A stretch of DNA of 64,000 bases, taken from contig JAMJFZ010002307.1 of NCBI GenBank assembly GCA_026225945.1, forward strand, positions 7,820,001 to 7,884,000, written 5' to 3'. Below the pieces are notes generated by a model. The model was not told the DNA's origin. It searched no databases and saw only the letters and a list, made by a program, of their open reading frames with translations. Each line of letters opens with the position of its first letter. Position 1 is the stretch's first letter. Shown here piece by piece: positions 46,919 to 58,804 of the stretch. This stretch comes from Cricetomys ansorgei. Taxonomy: Eukaryota; Chordata; Mammalia; Rodentia; Nesomyidae. Position numbers and translations under genes: made by a program.

Positions 46919-47058
46919 TTGGGGGTAGTTCAGTCAGATAAATGCCTGCCTTTCATGAGGACCTGAGTTTTATCACCAGGCCCTCCATAAAAAATATCTG
47001 GGTATGGCAGTGTGACCTGATCCCAGTGCTGAGCAGATAAGTGGAGACATTCTGTGTG
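46919..47058 (+). mobile_element. Composite SINE (B4/ID-B1 type), 3'-truncated
   Basis: 'gggtagttcagtcagataaa' and 'gaggacctgagttttatcac' form the tRNA-like head. They are followed by a B1-like part 'aatatctgggtatggcagtg' and 'gatcccagtgctgagcagat'. Confidence 0.75.
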
Positions 47059-47059
47059 G

Positions 47060-47572
47060 TACTCTGGTATTCTAAACACAGTGGATTCTACAGTATGAAC
47101 CTATAGAATTTGGTTTAGATTTTGACCCAAATGCTAGAAGGGTTCAGCAGCAGATTTGAAACCATTAGAGCAGAAAGTGAAAGCTTTTTTCTACCTTTTG
47201 AATGTGCCTCAGCAAAATCCTGGGAATGCCTGTGTCTCTCTGTGACTGGGCCTGTAAGCTCCCTAGAACCCTCTCCTTCCAATGCTTCCAAAACTGATTT
47301 AAGAAATGTAGTCCATTCTCCATTTTCTGTAGGCCAAGAGTGATAACTCTACCTACTATTTCTTCTTTCCATGTCCTTTATTGTTCTCAGTAGTTTTCCT
47401 AGACAAGCTCTACTCTTTAAATAACTGATCCATTAAATGTTTTTCTTTTAAATAAATTAAAATAAACTAACAATTTTTAAAATAAAGTCTGCCACTAAAC
47501 CATTAAGCTGCTAGTTATTGGAGTATATAATTAGAGGAGAATGTGGTAGATATATATTTTGAAGAGAATTAA
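47060..47572. other. Unique sequence, no feature seen
   Basis: A 73-codon plus-strand frame (47122-47343) has no recognised domain. No paired splice signals support it. Confidence 0.4.
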
Positions 47573-47710
47573 GCTGTCTGGATGCAGTGGTGCATGCCTG
47601 TAATTTAAGCACTCAGGAGGCAGAGGTAGAAAGATCACAATTCTAGATCAGTTTGGGAAACATAGAGAGCTTCAGAATAGATTAGACTGCATATCTGGTT
47701 TCAAAAGGCA
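47573..47710 (+). mobile_element. Old B1-like SINE
   Basis: 'ctggatgcagtggtgcatgc' and 'ctgtaatttaagcactcagg' are followed by 'aggcagaggtagaaagatca', 'cagtttgggaaacatagaga' and 'atctggtttcaaaa'. All B1 landmarks appear in order but are strongly diverged, so this is an early B1-type copy. Confidence 0.8.
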
Positions 47711-48035
47711 GACTAGGGGAGATGGCAAGAGGGGAAGTTGTGGAGAGAGAAAGATAAAAGAAGATAGAAAGAGAGAATAAAATTGATAATATTTATTCAA
47801 TAGCTGTACTTCTTTACAAATAATTTTTGAATGATACACTTTCAGTCAAAAATATTCATTAAAGTATTGGTAATAAAAAACAGATGTTAAGTTTTACTCA
47901 TAGACCATGTACACTGAGAGTCAGTTTTTTCATTTTGTTTTTGAGAAATCCTACCTGAAAGGCAAACCAATATTTGAGACATGTCCGAAGAGAAGTTGGA
48001 GCAATGGATCATTCAGTGCCTGCCATGTTTCAGCA
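47711..48035. other. Unique sequence, no feature seen
   Basis: A purine-rich stretch follows the B1 copy to about 47780. Nothing else was recognised. Confidence 0.4.
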
Positions 48036-48039
48036 TGTC

Positions 48040-48410
48040 CCCCATGGGCTGGAGTGCCGGATGCTTGGTACCTGGGTGGGAGTGTTATTTGGGGAATTCA
48101 TGGAGATTTGGAAAGTTCGAGAGCCATGCTCTAGTTGGAGAGACTAGATTAACAGAACATAATTTTGAAAGTTATACCTGGTCCCTCGTCCCTTCTCTGC
48201 TCTCTGCTTCCTGTCTCTGTGAGAGAAGAACTACCTCTTCAACACAGTCCCACTGCCATCATGTCCAGACTGTCCTTGGACTCAAAGTAAGGGTCTAAAT
48301 TATATGCAGAATGAAATCATGGACCCCATGAGAAAAATAAATTCTACATCCCTGGCATTTATTCTGTGAGGAATTGTCACAGTGACAAAAATATTTAACT
48401 AATACAATAC
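48040..48410 (+). mobile_element. MaLR-type solo LTR
   Basis: 'ggagtgccggatgcttggta' and 'ttggggaattcatggagatt' correspond to the MaLR 5' half. A CT-rich middle ('ctctgctctctgcttcctgt') and 'gagaaaaataaattctacat' with 'ttgtcacagtgacaaaaata' form the 3' half. It ends near 'ttaactaatacaatac'. Confidence 0.75.
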
Positions 48411-48627
48411 TTCTGTATGGAATATGGCACTTAAATTCCACTGACCAAAGCAAATCAAGTATCCAAGTCTTACATAAGAGTGATAATTGTCAGCAGAGCT
48501 TCTACTGGGAGGAATGAGAAGTATTTAGGGCAATAATACATCTGCCCCTCGAAGTTGTAGGTGAGATAAGTTGAAGAAAAGTCGGAGAGGAAACATGAAG
48601 AAAAATGTATCCTCAAATAAAACAACA

Positions 48628-48629
48628 TT

Positions 48630-48695
<66 letters not shown>

Positions 48696-48706
48696 TTTCT
48701 TTTTTG
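48628..48706. repeat. (TTTC)n microsatellite
   Basis: About eighteen nearly pure TTTC units. The minus-strand KERK-type repeat peptide read from it is an artefact of the repeat. Confidence 0.95.
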
Positions 48707-48709
48707 CTG

Positions 48710-49611
48710 AGACAACTAATTAAGGTAAAAACCATATTTGGAAAAATAGGAATGAAATTGTAGATCACTCAAGATCTCAAGATGATATGAAAGTTTTGAA
48801 ATGCATCAGACAGAAATACATAATCTACAAAAATGTGATGAGTCTAATAAAAGCATTCTTCCCAGTGAAGATGGAAAGTGCAAGAGTACTCTAGACAGGC
48901 ATCTTTAAGTTCAGGGAAACTCAGATACTTCAGCATTTTATCACATCTAAAATTCCATCCATACACAGATATAAAAAAGAGTGGGTTAATAGATGAGTCA
49001 TAAAACACTAAAAAGTTTTTTCAACACAAACTCATATAGAAAGAACTGATAAAGAAGATACTTCATTAGAAAAATGATAGAGTCCATAGAAGGGCCAAGG
49101 AAAAGGGAAATATTGGTTAGAAGGTTCCAAGTCTGCCACATTGATATCAGAGAACACGAATGATCAAGAGGGAAAGAGCACTGTATGAAAATGAAGAATC
49201 TGCAAAAAGACAAAACATTTTGGCTATCAGCAAAGAGCATGCCTTTGACCTTTGTACATACATCTTGATCAGTTAATAGAAAACCTGTCAATTTCTGAGT
49301 CACTGGAGATATTTTAATACTGCTCCAGTGAAAACTCAGAGAGAAAAAGACTAAAGTATACAAGCGAGCATTTACACTGGACACAGCTAATAGATATATG
49401 TAGCTCCTGGAGCCCAATATAAAAATGCAGCGCTTGTGTGCGAATGACATATTTAAAGATAACATATACATATAAAATGGACATATGTGAAGTTTCAAAT
49501 AGGGATATTGTGTATGCTTTGTTGCTCAACACAGTGTGGCTACATGAGACAGGCATAAAGAGCAGACACATCAGAAGACCCATATGTGTAACTTATTTGT
49601 AAAATTTGTAC
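48710..49611. other. Unique AT-rich sequence
   Basis: A minus-strand open frame of 166 codons (48998-49498) is the longest in the window. Its product is hydrophobic and rich in F, S and L, which is the expected reading of A-rich DNA antisense. No known domain or start context supports it. Confidence 0.45.
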
Positions 49612-49618
49612 TATTCTA

Positions 49619-49867
49619 GGGGCTGGAGAGACAACCTAGTGATTAAGAGCTTTTGCTGCTCTTGGGGAGGATCTAGTTTAAGTTTCCACCATCTACATGG
49701 CAGCTCATAACTGTAACTTCACTAAAGTTACAGGGAATCCAACCCTTTCTATTGGCCTCTGTGGGCACTAGGAATTCATGTGGTGCACAGACCTATATAT
49801 GGGCAAAAAATTCAGACACATAATAAACACACAAAGAAGCAAAAGATAAATAAATAAAATTTTGAAA
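49619..49867 (+). mobile_element. B2/B3-family SINE with target-site duplication
   Basis: The head 'ggggctggagagacaaccta' and 'gattaagagcttttgctgct' is followed by 'catctacatggcagctcata', 'tttctattggcctctgtggg' and 'catgtggtgcacagacctat'. The tail is A-rich with 'aataaa' words. Seven-base repeats 'tattcta' at 49612-49618 and 49868-49874 flank it. Confidence 0.94.
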
Positions 49868-49879
49868 TATTCTAACACA

Positions 49880-50750
49880 TTTCAATGATTTTGGAGGGAA
49901 AATTAATGAACATTACAAAACATAATTAAAAGACAGTATATTAAAATGTAATATAGTACTGTACTGTAAACTATAGTATAAAGTATATTAAAATATGTGA
50001 CAACATGCTTAGCCATAATTTACTTTACTTTTTCAATTAAGATAAACTGAAATTTTTTGAGGTGAGAATCTTCAGAAAGCAACTTAAAGGGACACGAAAG
50101 TGTAGATTCAAACAACTACAGAATGTGCATAATCTGATTAAAATATAAATTAATAAAATATACATGCTAGAGGAAAACCATTATGGACAAAATTTTAAAA
50201 AAATCACAGCAACAGAACCAAGAAAATTGCATAAATTATTCCTAATAATGGAGCAGTATCCTACATATGCAAATACAATAGAAAATCAATTAAAAATAAT
50301 GAAACCAAATGACTAAACATTTCACCAAGGAGAGACAGTGTGGGAATCTTGAGAGAAAATGCCTTTCAAAAGTTGCAAGTAAGAACCACAGAATTCCACT
50401 TCTCCACACAGTGCCTAGAAGAACATGCCTCCAAAAGCAGAAGGTGAAATATAAAACGCAAACCCACCTGGTGCTGTCCCAAATTAAGAACAACAGGAAT
50501 CTGCTCACTCTTAGCAGTTCTGCAGGGCTGTATGGTGATTCAGAAGGCTTTTTTTAAAACTGAAAAGTCTTATGAGATGAGCTATCAAGTACCATCTCAG
50601 AGATTTGCTTTGAATTAAAACATATCCACCTAAAACTCAGGTGGATTTCTTTCTTATCTTTATTCATAAGGATCTTCAAATAAAGGCAACAAAAATAGCC
50701 AATAGATGAAAAATTCTGGTACCTTTGCAATAAAAAGAAAACAAGCTAGG
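49880..50750. other. Unique AT-rich sequence, no feature seen
   Basis: No exon or mobile element was recognised. Confidence 0.4.
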
Positions 50751-50753
50751 GTG

Positions 50754-50755
<2 letters not shown>

Positions 50756-50805
<50 letters not shown>
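50756..50805. repeat. (CA)n microsatellite
   Basis: Twenty-five pure CA units stand in unique flanks, which makes it a likely polymorphic marker. Confidence 0.95.
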
Positions 50806-50807
<2 letters not shown>

Positions 50808-50809
50808 GG

Positions 50810-51965
50810 TGTGTGCATATTGCTAAGTAGCAGAAGCTGATTTTCACACACTACTCTGTGACTCCAGGTATGTGTGTATTCTGCAAGAGAAAAAATCATG
50901 CTGTAAGTCTGGAGTACAGCTTTGTCAGACACTTAGCTCTGTGCGTACACAGTGACATACTCGGTGATTACCAGAAATCCATAGTTTTGGGAAGATGAAC
51001 AGGCCAAGCATAGAGGATTTTTACGATGGAAAATACAATTTGTGCAATAACGAACAATGGATACGGGACATGCATTTGTTAAACTCATGAAACTTTGCAA
51101 CATGGAATAAATCTTAATATAGATAAGATTTGGTTGAGCACATTTTATTAAGGTTAGTTCACCAATTTAAAAATGCTTACTACACTTATGGAAGCTGTCA
51201 GAAGAATACTGTCTTCTCAGATAACTATCGACTAAATAATGACAGTTATTCAAGACAGTTGTCGTGTAAATTGTTACTTTTCCTTTACTTATGAGAACCA
51301 AACTTCTCTAGTATTTTATCAGTATGGTGTATTTTACCCTCCAAAAAAAGAATAATTTTGAAGGGCAGATGTTTGAATGGGCAGATGACGGAAGCTCTAG
51401 ATCAAACTCCAAGTCTCACATTGCCATTTCCATCACTCACAAGCTCACTCCTCCCTTCATTCCTTTGGCTGGGCTCTGACAACGTGATGGTGATGCTGAG
51501 CATTTTATTTCTGATCTTGAATAAGACTCCTTGTGATTCTGGCAGAATCTTAAGGTAAAGTGAAAATAAATTTGCACTATGATGCCTGCAAGTGAGAAGC
51601 TAATGGGTGATGTGAAGTGCTAGACATCAAAGAAACCAAAAGAGTTTTTAAGAAACTTCGGTAGGAATGGAGGAAAGAGAAACAACCTAGACCAATCCAT
51701 TTTCAACAGCTGGACCATAAATATGCATTATTGATCCTTACATGTATGCAGTAAGAGCTGCCGCTTCTTCCTTCACCTTCAGGCAACTTGGACACCAATA
51801 TGAGCAGATTATTGCGGCATTTATTAAAGTGGGCCTTCTTTGTCGACATGAACTGTATTGTACAGGCATTCTCCAGGCATTCCAAAAATAAAGCTTAAGC
51901 TTGTTCAGACAGCACCATGAACTTTATGAGTCCAAAGAAAATAGATTTGAAGGGAAATATTAATT
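50810..51965. other. Unique sequence, no feature seen
   Basis: No exon or mobile element was recognised over about 1.1 kb. Confidence 0.4.
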
Positions 51966-51969
51966 GAAT

Positions 51970-52300
51970 ACTGATGGGGTTAAGATCTTAACTATCCCTC
52001 AAAGATCTATATGCCAAAGGCTCAGTCCCAGCCTGTGGCATGCCTGGGACTTGACAGACCAATAGTTGTGAGTTGATGTACAAAAATGATGTTAGTGGAG
52101 GTTACAAGACTCTGTCCTTTTGGTAGCTTAACATGAGCAGCCTTGCCCCATGATGCACTCCCCACCATCGTGAACATCTTGTCTCAAGACCCAAAGCAGT
52201 GTGCCAAGTCACGTGCACTGCATCCCCTAAATCATGAGTCAAAATAAACATTTCTTCTATGATGTCATTCCAGGTACATTGTACAAAAACAGACAGCTGA
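51970..52300 (+). mobile_element. MaLR-type LTR, diverged
   Basis: 'tatgccaaaggctcagtccc' and 'agcctgtggcatgcctggga' are the MaLR 5' blocks. 'catgatgcactccccaccat' and 'atgagtcaaaataaacattt' (AATAAA-type signal) are the 3' blocks. Confidence 0.7.
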
Positions 52301-52304
52301 AAAA

Positions 52305-53381
52305 TACAAAAATAAATATTCAAATGTCATATTCTGTCTCTTATTATACGAATGTAGTTATTATATCTAAGTGTCTGTGAATCTAAAACAATTTAATCTT
52401 TTCAAGAGAAAACTTTCCTAAAATGTATCTATTGATCTTTTAACTACTTGAATGATGCATATTATTATAATTTTACTACTATGATTCTATTTTCACATAT
52501 CAATGTATTTATTTGACATACAAGAGTTTTATTTTAGCATTTTTACTCTGTAATTAAATTTGTAATAGTGTACCTCTCAGATCAAAAGGCCAACCAATTG
52601 TTTTGCCATCACGATCATTTCTCACTGAAAAGGTGACGTTAGGTTCAAGATTATAATGTTAAGAGGGTTTTCAGAAATGATTATTTTAATTTCGGGTCTG
52701 AGTAGTAATTCTCACAAAAATTTCTCTTTATTGTTCTCTTTATTATTCCTTTATTTCAATTCTGAATGATGCTACCTATTATCCTGACAATATGCAAACA
52801 CATGTTATCAGGAATTGCATACAATGAACACATATCTTAGTGTTATGTTTGTGATGCTATCACAAAATGAGATTCAACATTGTCATTCTTTTTATTCCTT
52901 TTAAATGTCCAATTAGGACCCAAATTGTATTTTAGGTAATAGTATTTCTAGTTATTTAGTGTCCTTCTTCTCCTCCAATGTTGCTATTTTTCATGGCAAA
53001 GGAAGAATAAAGCAGAGATACCGGCTATGGTAATCAAGTTGAAAAAAGACTGGAAAAGTATTGTCCTTGGTCAGAGAGTTGTGAATTCCCTCTGTGAGGG
53101 CTTGAATTTTGCCAGATGCTGTTAAGCTTTTAATGAGGTTGTTTTCATAGAGAATTTGCTGTTTTAAGCATTCAGTAGATTTACTGCAACATCTTACCTG
53201 ACTCTCAAATAATTCAGTTTATCATTAATATATTGTTGCTATTATACTGACCACATAGTTGCTTCTTGGGACAAAAAATAACAAGAGAAATGAAATATTT
53301 CATATTAATTTATTTGCCCTTCAATACTTTATTTCTTGTTAGATTCAATTTTTTATCTATAGTATTTCTCTCTGTGTGTGA

Positions 53382-53431
<50 letters not shown>

Positions 53432-53888
53432 CAGAGAGAGACAGACAGAGCAAATCTATTAAATATTTTAAATATTATGTATTCCTTCCATGGCTTCTTA
53501 TAGAAAGTTCACATAGCTATTACCTTCACACTTCTGTAGATTTTTTTCCTTCATTTTCTGTAGTGCTCTGCAGTTTGAATATAACATAGCTTTGTTTGGT
53601 GTTGTAAAATTTATCATATCTTATGTTCCTTATGCATTTCCTGAATTGTGGCTTGATGTCATGAATCTAGACAAGTCCCTAGTATTTATTGCAAGTATTT
53701 TTTGAACTCTGTCTTCTCATCTTTCCTCCCTTGTATTTTGGAATTTTGTTTACATGAGATTTATGTGTTTTATATATTTCTACTCTTCTGTGTGTTCTGA
53801 TCTACTTGTTCTTTTTTTTTTTCCTTCACACCCTCTGATTAATTCTTTAAAGGATCTATCTATCTGACTTTATGAATGCTCTACAGAC
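52305..53888. other. Unique AT-rich sequence with one microsatellite
   Basis: No exon or mobile element was recognised. A compound TG/AG repeat lies at 53373-53451. Confidence 0.45.
53373..53451. repeat. Compound (TG)n-(AG)n-(GAGACA)n microsatellite
   Basis: A TG run passes into a pure AG run and then four to five 'gagaca' units. Confidence 0.92.
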
Positions 53889-53889
53889 T

Positions 53890-54062
53890 AGCAGGAGACT
53901 TCTTTTCCCTGCCTCTGCTTCTTACATCACCAATCACTGGGATTACAAGTGTGTAAACACAGAGCAACTCTAAACCGCCTTTTTATGTGAATTCTAGGGA
54001 TTGAACTCAAGATTTAGTGCTAACCAAGCAAACTTTTTACTAACTGAACTTCTCTGCCATCT
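53890..54062 (-). mobile_element. ID-B1 composite SINE, minus strand
   Basis: The left half is a reversed B1 part ('tgcctctgcttcttacatca', 'cactgggattacaagtgtgt'). The right half is a reversed ID/tRNA head ('attctagggattgaactcaa', 'gtgctaaccaagcaaacttt', 'ctaactgaacttctctgcc'). Confidence 0.8.
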
Positions 54063-54069
54063 TTTTCTG

Positions 54070-54357
54070 TAGGGTAAACAATTCAGTCTCACTTGCAGAT
54101 TTCAAAAACCCTCTAATCCCGGAGCTCTCCCAAACTCAGGACTTGAAATCCCCACTGTGGAAAACCCTGACCCCAAGAAACTCTATATAAGCCTGCCACT
54201 TGCTCAGTTCTCTGATACTTTTGGCCAAGCAGAGGCAGCCACCCTCCTGTCTTCTCCAAAAAAAATCTCTAGTGTGAGATTTGTTGTGCCTTGTGACTTT
54301 TTGGTATTCTTTGGCTCCCAACTGCCAGGATACCTTCCCTTGGAACTGTAACACTTA
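54070..54357 (+). mobile_element. ERV LTR-like segment with TATA box
   Basis: A TG start at 54069-54070 is followed by a TATA box ('ctctatataagcc', about 54181-54193). A C-rich closing block then reads 'ttggctcccaactgccagga' and ends near 'ggaactgtaaca', a canonical LTR-like CA end. No convincing target-site duplication was found. The family was not assigned and no retroviral gene is adjacent. Confidence 0.45.
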
Positions 54358-54639
54358 CACTTTCTTTATTTTAATGTGTAATCTTCCTAAATTAAAAGCT
54401 TCTCCAGGGTAAAGGTGCAAATATTTTTTTTATAGACTTTGAACCAAGTTCTAGAAACTTGTTGTCTTTCATTGTGAGATAAATATAACTTGCCAATCTA
54501 ACCCCAGGTTTGCAGAATTTAAGAAACATGAGTTTGGAACCCTAGTGCTATTCATGGCTATGTTCTATGTAGAGTAAATCAGGATGAAAGAATAAGGCAG
54601 TAGTATCTAGAGAGATGGATGTTGTGTTATAATTTCTTC

Positions 54640-55175
54640 CAAGATTGAAACATTCCATCCTGCCAGGAATCTCTTCAAGCAGAAAAGCAAACAACTCAAA
54701 ATAACTTCAGGAAGTCCCTGAAACTGATAAGATTCACTAGGTTCCTCCCTGTCAAAGTAAGCTATAAAAGCTGAGAGTTCCTCTCAGAGGAAGCCAAGCT
54801 GCAAAGAAGACTCTGATACCAGATGAGCTGCCCAGAAGAATAAAAACAACCAACTGAGCTGCCTGGAAAAGGTTTAGAGTAATTGAGGCATCTGGAAAAG
54901 ATGCTCTTCTACTTATTGAGTTACCTGTAAGATGTTAAGTATGCTCCAGGTTCCCAGCTTTTGTAAGCTGTCACCTATTCTAGGATGGACCTTGGAAATG
55001 TAGCTGAGTTTGAGTCATTTCTGCTCCTGTAAGTAACTTATCACCCATACTCCAGTAAGCAACTCCAATCAAAGCCCATTTGTTCACCAGTTTGGACTTT
55101 GATGGCATCTGTGGGCTCACTATCTGGGGTGAGTAGATGTGTGTTTTGTATCTTCCCAGGAAATGGTTTGTTACA
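54640..55175 (+). mobile_element. ERV LTR-like segment (solo) with TATA box
   Basis: 'aaactgataagattcactag' is followed by a TATA box ('gctataaaagctgag', TATAAAAG at 54763-54770). Repeated 'gagctgcc' words come next (54825-54866), then 'ctgctcctgtaagtaactta' and a U5-like 'gtgttttgtatcttcccagg'. This order resembles a rodent ERV LTR I have seen but cannot name. No open reading frame follows, so it appears to be solo. Confidence 0.5.
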
Positions 55176-55181
55176 CAACAT

Positions 55182-55374
55182 TGGATTAGTGGTTAAGAGC
55201 ACTGGCTGCTCTTCCAGAATACTTGGTTCTGTTCCAATATGGTGGCTCATGGCCATTGTTAACTTCAGTTCCAGGGTACCTAAAGCACTCTTCTGGCATC
55301 TACAGGCACTGTATTCATTTGGAGCACAGATATACAAGCAGTCCAACATTCCTACATAAAAATAAAAATAAATT
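55182..55374 (+). mobile_element. B3-type SINE, 5'-shortened
   Basis: 'attagtggttaagagcactg' and 'gctgctcttccagaatactt' form the tRNA-like head. 'tatggtggctcatggccatt', 'cttcagttccagggtaccta' and 'tttggagcacagatatacaa' follow, then an A-rich tail. It lies just beyond the LTR-like segment. Confidence 0.88.
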
Positions 55375-55379
55375 ATTTT

Positions 55380-56265
55380 TGTTTCAAGAAATGGAAGAAG
55401 GAGAGGTAAACAAAGTAAACTTACCTGTTAGGTAAAGACATGGAGAATACATGCAGGAACCAAGTATTTGATGATCTTCATCCTAGCCTTTGCCTTACTT
55501 TAGCTCTCATGTATGTATGCCACATATAATGCCACATATCTGTATAATTCTAGGATCTATTGCTATAACACATGGGCTCTAAACTTGTATGATTGTATGT
55601 ATGCTTCATAGACTAAGCAAGTAAACGATTCTGGTTCTGATATGTGTATTTATATATAAGTCTTGACTCCAGAGTTGGGGTACCAATATTTATGCATCTG
55701 TCTGATGGAGGACTTTGCTCACCACAAGTAGGAATCCTCAGGCAGAACTAACAGCCATTATAAATGTGTGTTGTTTTTGGTTGGGGGGGAGCTCGCATCT
55801 CCTTCTGTACCATCAAGAAGGAGATGGTGAGTAAGGAAAGGAATAACAAACTCAGGAATTTGGGGGTTTATGAGACTGAGTAAATCTGATTGAAGTTTCA
55901 TGGACCTTATATATATTTGAGGAGAGATAATTCTGCTTGATGTCTCCAATTCAGAGAACTGAGGCTATGAGAGATAACAGTGTACCAAAGGCCTTTATTG
56001 CTATTGTTTCAAACACAAAGAAATAATCAAAACTCATGTCCCTTGAGCCCAACAATCCATTGTCTCTCAGTAAATTTTCCATATGGACACTGAACTGAAC
56101 TATTAAGTTGTACAATATTAGCAAGTGGCACCTCACAGCATAGAAGCGATAGTTCTAACATTTGTGTTTTCCAGGTACCATTGATTTTCTGGAGATGTAG
56201 TGCACAGAATTTTGGAGAATTCCAGATGTCTTAAACACACACACATAATATATATGTAATATATT
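55380..56265. other. Unique sequence, no feature seen
   Basis: No exon or mobile element was recognised. Confidence 0.4.
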
Positions 56266-56266
56266 A

Positions 56267-56353
56267 CATGATCTCTCTGTCTCTCTGTATCTGTCTCTGT
56301 CTCTCTGTCTGTCTGTCTGTCTCTCTCTCTATATATATGATATTATATATAAT

Positions 56354-56408
<55 letters not shown>
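56267..56408. repeat. (TCTG)/(TC)n then (TA)n compound microsatellite with a palindrome
   Basis: Pyrimidine repeats (56268-56330) lead into a palindrome centred near 56347 ('gatattatatataatatc', 56339-56356) and then about 25 TA units to 56406. Such AT palindromes can form cruciforms and are prone to rearrangement. Confidence 0.92.
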
Positions 56409-56409
<1 letters not shown>

Positions 56410-57490
56410 GCCTTAGTGCCTATTTGGAGGTCAGAGTACTCCTTGAAGGAGTCACTGCTGCTTTCCTCCATTGTCTGGGTTCTAGGGAGAGAGTTTAAGC
56501 ATCCTTCTTTGGTGACAAGCTCTTTTATCCTGTGAGTCACCTCACCATCTCCATACTCCACTTCTAAAACAGAAAAATCCAGGGTGAGAATAATTTTTAA
56601 GGTAAGAAAATATTGTGTATATTAGACAGTCTTCATTGGAACACCACACATTTCCCTGAAACCATGTTAAATACCAGAGCTGATGTTAGTTGATGAAATG
56701 CTCTACTAGAATACTTTAGGTTGGGTGCCTGTTCTCCACCTGCTACAAACTTCATCCTATTACTTCATAAAAATAAGAAAACTCCAAACAATGCACTTTA
56801 TCAGCTTTTATTATCTTCCTAAATCAAACTGTACATTCTTTTGAGGGGACACAGAATACAGAACAATATTGCTGAAATACCTTAACATAGTTTCGAGATC
56901 ATGAATAACTTGGACTCCAGGCATGTCTCTGATTTACAACTTAATAACTTCATTTTCCAGAAACAAAATAGAAGTTCTCATTTAAAGCCTAGAAGACTCC
57001 CATTTTCCCTGAATACCAGTAGTAATTTAAATTCATGATTTCTGTATTATTCCGGCAGCCCGATTTAATAAGAGCAGTGTTTCTGAGGTTCAGTGTTTAT
57101 GAAAGTTGTGTCTGGAGAGGATAAAGAGCTTTATAGCAACCAGATGCTAGCAGTAGCTACCTGGTGTGCTTCCCTTATGAAGTTGAGGCTGAACTATATT
57201 ACAGGTTTTGGAAACCTCTGCACAAATAAAACAAGAGTTTTTTTTCTGGAAATAAACAAAAGAGTACTTTAAAGAGATTTCAAACTTTAAAAACAAGTGG
57301 ATGAAAAAAGTCATTGTTCACTTCTCAAATAGTTTCCATCCTCATATTATAAATCATATTTTGGAGTGTACAATTAATTGGTAATAATTCTTTCATGCAC
57401 ATACTGTACTGTTTGTAATATTCTTTTAGAAAATATTAGTTGCTGAATTATTTATTTCTGGTTGTGAATTCTTTAGACACAGAACCATAT

Positions 57491-57527
<37 letters not shown>

Positions 57528-58285
57528 TACACACGCATACATATGAAGATCTCTTACATTCTAAAATATGACAGTAGGTTGGACATTCCAGGATCTACCT
57601 GTGCTACAGAAGTTGACAGCCATTTTGTCCAAGAAACCAGAAGCCTTAGCACATCAGGGACCAATAGTATGGGTTCAGTCTGAGTCTAAATTCTAAAAGA
57701 TCCCTACAGAGTCCCTAGGATGGGTCTTATTTGAAAGTCTGAGGACACCAGTGTTATTGACATAGGCCAAGGCACATTCTCTCAAAAAAATGAGATTTGC
57801 ATACAGTACCTACTTTCTCTTTCCTTACATTCATCCATGTATCCTCAGTCCATTCGATAGTGCTTCTCACATGTAGAGAAACTTGCCCCAATGGAATGTT
57901 CTCCCACATTTCAGTCCTTACTAGAAATGCCATCCCAGTCACACCCACATATGTGCTTTGTTAATCAGCTTAGAATCTATTGTTCAGTTGACAGCCAAGA
58001 GGGACCCCAACATAAACCATGTATGGAATCATTGTTTCTACTTCATGGGTAATGGTGATACATAGACAGTTACATCTTTACATGGCAACTGATAAGAGAT
58101 ACATCGATTTCACCAGTTCACAGGATATATGAGCCAGTAACTTAGAGCTGAAAGAGAATCTGGACTCAAAAAGATTGGAAAATAATTTGAAGATGGATTT
58201 ATGAGAGAAAGCCTTGAAGTACTGAGAACTGTAACTCCTTCTGAATCTAAGTAGTTCACAGCACATTAAAAATTTCCTTGCGACT
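56410..58285. other. Unique sequence with a (CA)n microsatellite
   Basis: No exon or mobile element was recognised. (CA)n lies at 57493-57523. A donor-like 'aaggtaagaa' near 56599 has no open exon upstream. Confidence 0.45.
57493..57523. repeat. (CA)n microsatellite
   Basis: About fifteen CA units followed by 'catacatac' variants. Confidence 0.92.
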
Positions 58286-58289
58286 AATT

Positions 58290-58800
58290 CTTAGGGAACA
58301 CTGTAGAGAGGTAGGGGAAAGATGATAAGAGCCAGAAGACCAGGGACAAGAGATTTTGTCTCTTACTAGTATCAAGAGTTGCACCCATAAAGTCTCAGCA
58401 ACTTGACATTCCAAATATGAACAGTACAAGGACTCTACCAATAGACATGAAAAGTGAATAGGAAAAGCCTGCAAGGCCTCAACCCTAGACAAAGAACTGC
58501 AGGCAGCTGAGAAAGCTAGGAGCAGAAGAGCCGATCTTCCTCAGAGAAGAGACACGGATTGGTTGTTCAGTGCCAAATAGCCCTAAAACAGACACACAGG
58601 TAGAAGTATATGGGCAGAACAGGTTATATTTAAGAATATATACATATATGTGCGTACATATATGCATGCAATAATAATTATTGAAAAGAGAAGACATGAA
58701 TTTGGAGGAGAGCACTGAGAGGCATATGATGGTGTTTAGAGAAAGGAAGGGAGCAGAACGTTATAATTATATTGACATCATAAAAATTAAAAAACAAAAT
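58290..58800 (+). mobile_element. L1 3' UTR (rodent Lx-like), 5'-truncated
   Basis: 'gataagagccagaagaccag', 'gttgcacccataaagtctca', 'caatagacatgaaaagtgaa', 'gcctcaaccctagacaaaga', 'gaacaggttatatttaagaa' and 'gaagacatgaatttggagga' are successive rodent L1 3' UTR blocks. It ends in 'ataattatattgacatcata' and an A-rich tail. It matches my recollection of this UTR closely along its length, so it is among the younger L1 pieces here. Confidence 0.9.
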
Positions 58801-58804
58801 CCTT

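Noticed and set aside
48470..48715. Lysine/glutamate repeat protein on the minus strand
   Set aside because: It is a reading of the (TTTC)n microsatellite.
48998..49498. Longest open frame of the window, 166 codons on the minus strand, hydrophobic
   Set aside because: The composition is what antisense A-rich DNA gives by chance. There is no known domain, no supporting splice or promoter context, and no sign of a retrocopied gene.
56590..56606. Donor-like 'aaggtaagaa'
   Set aside because: No open or bounded exon precedes it. Such matches are expected by chance in 64 kb.
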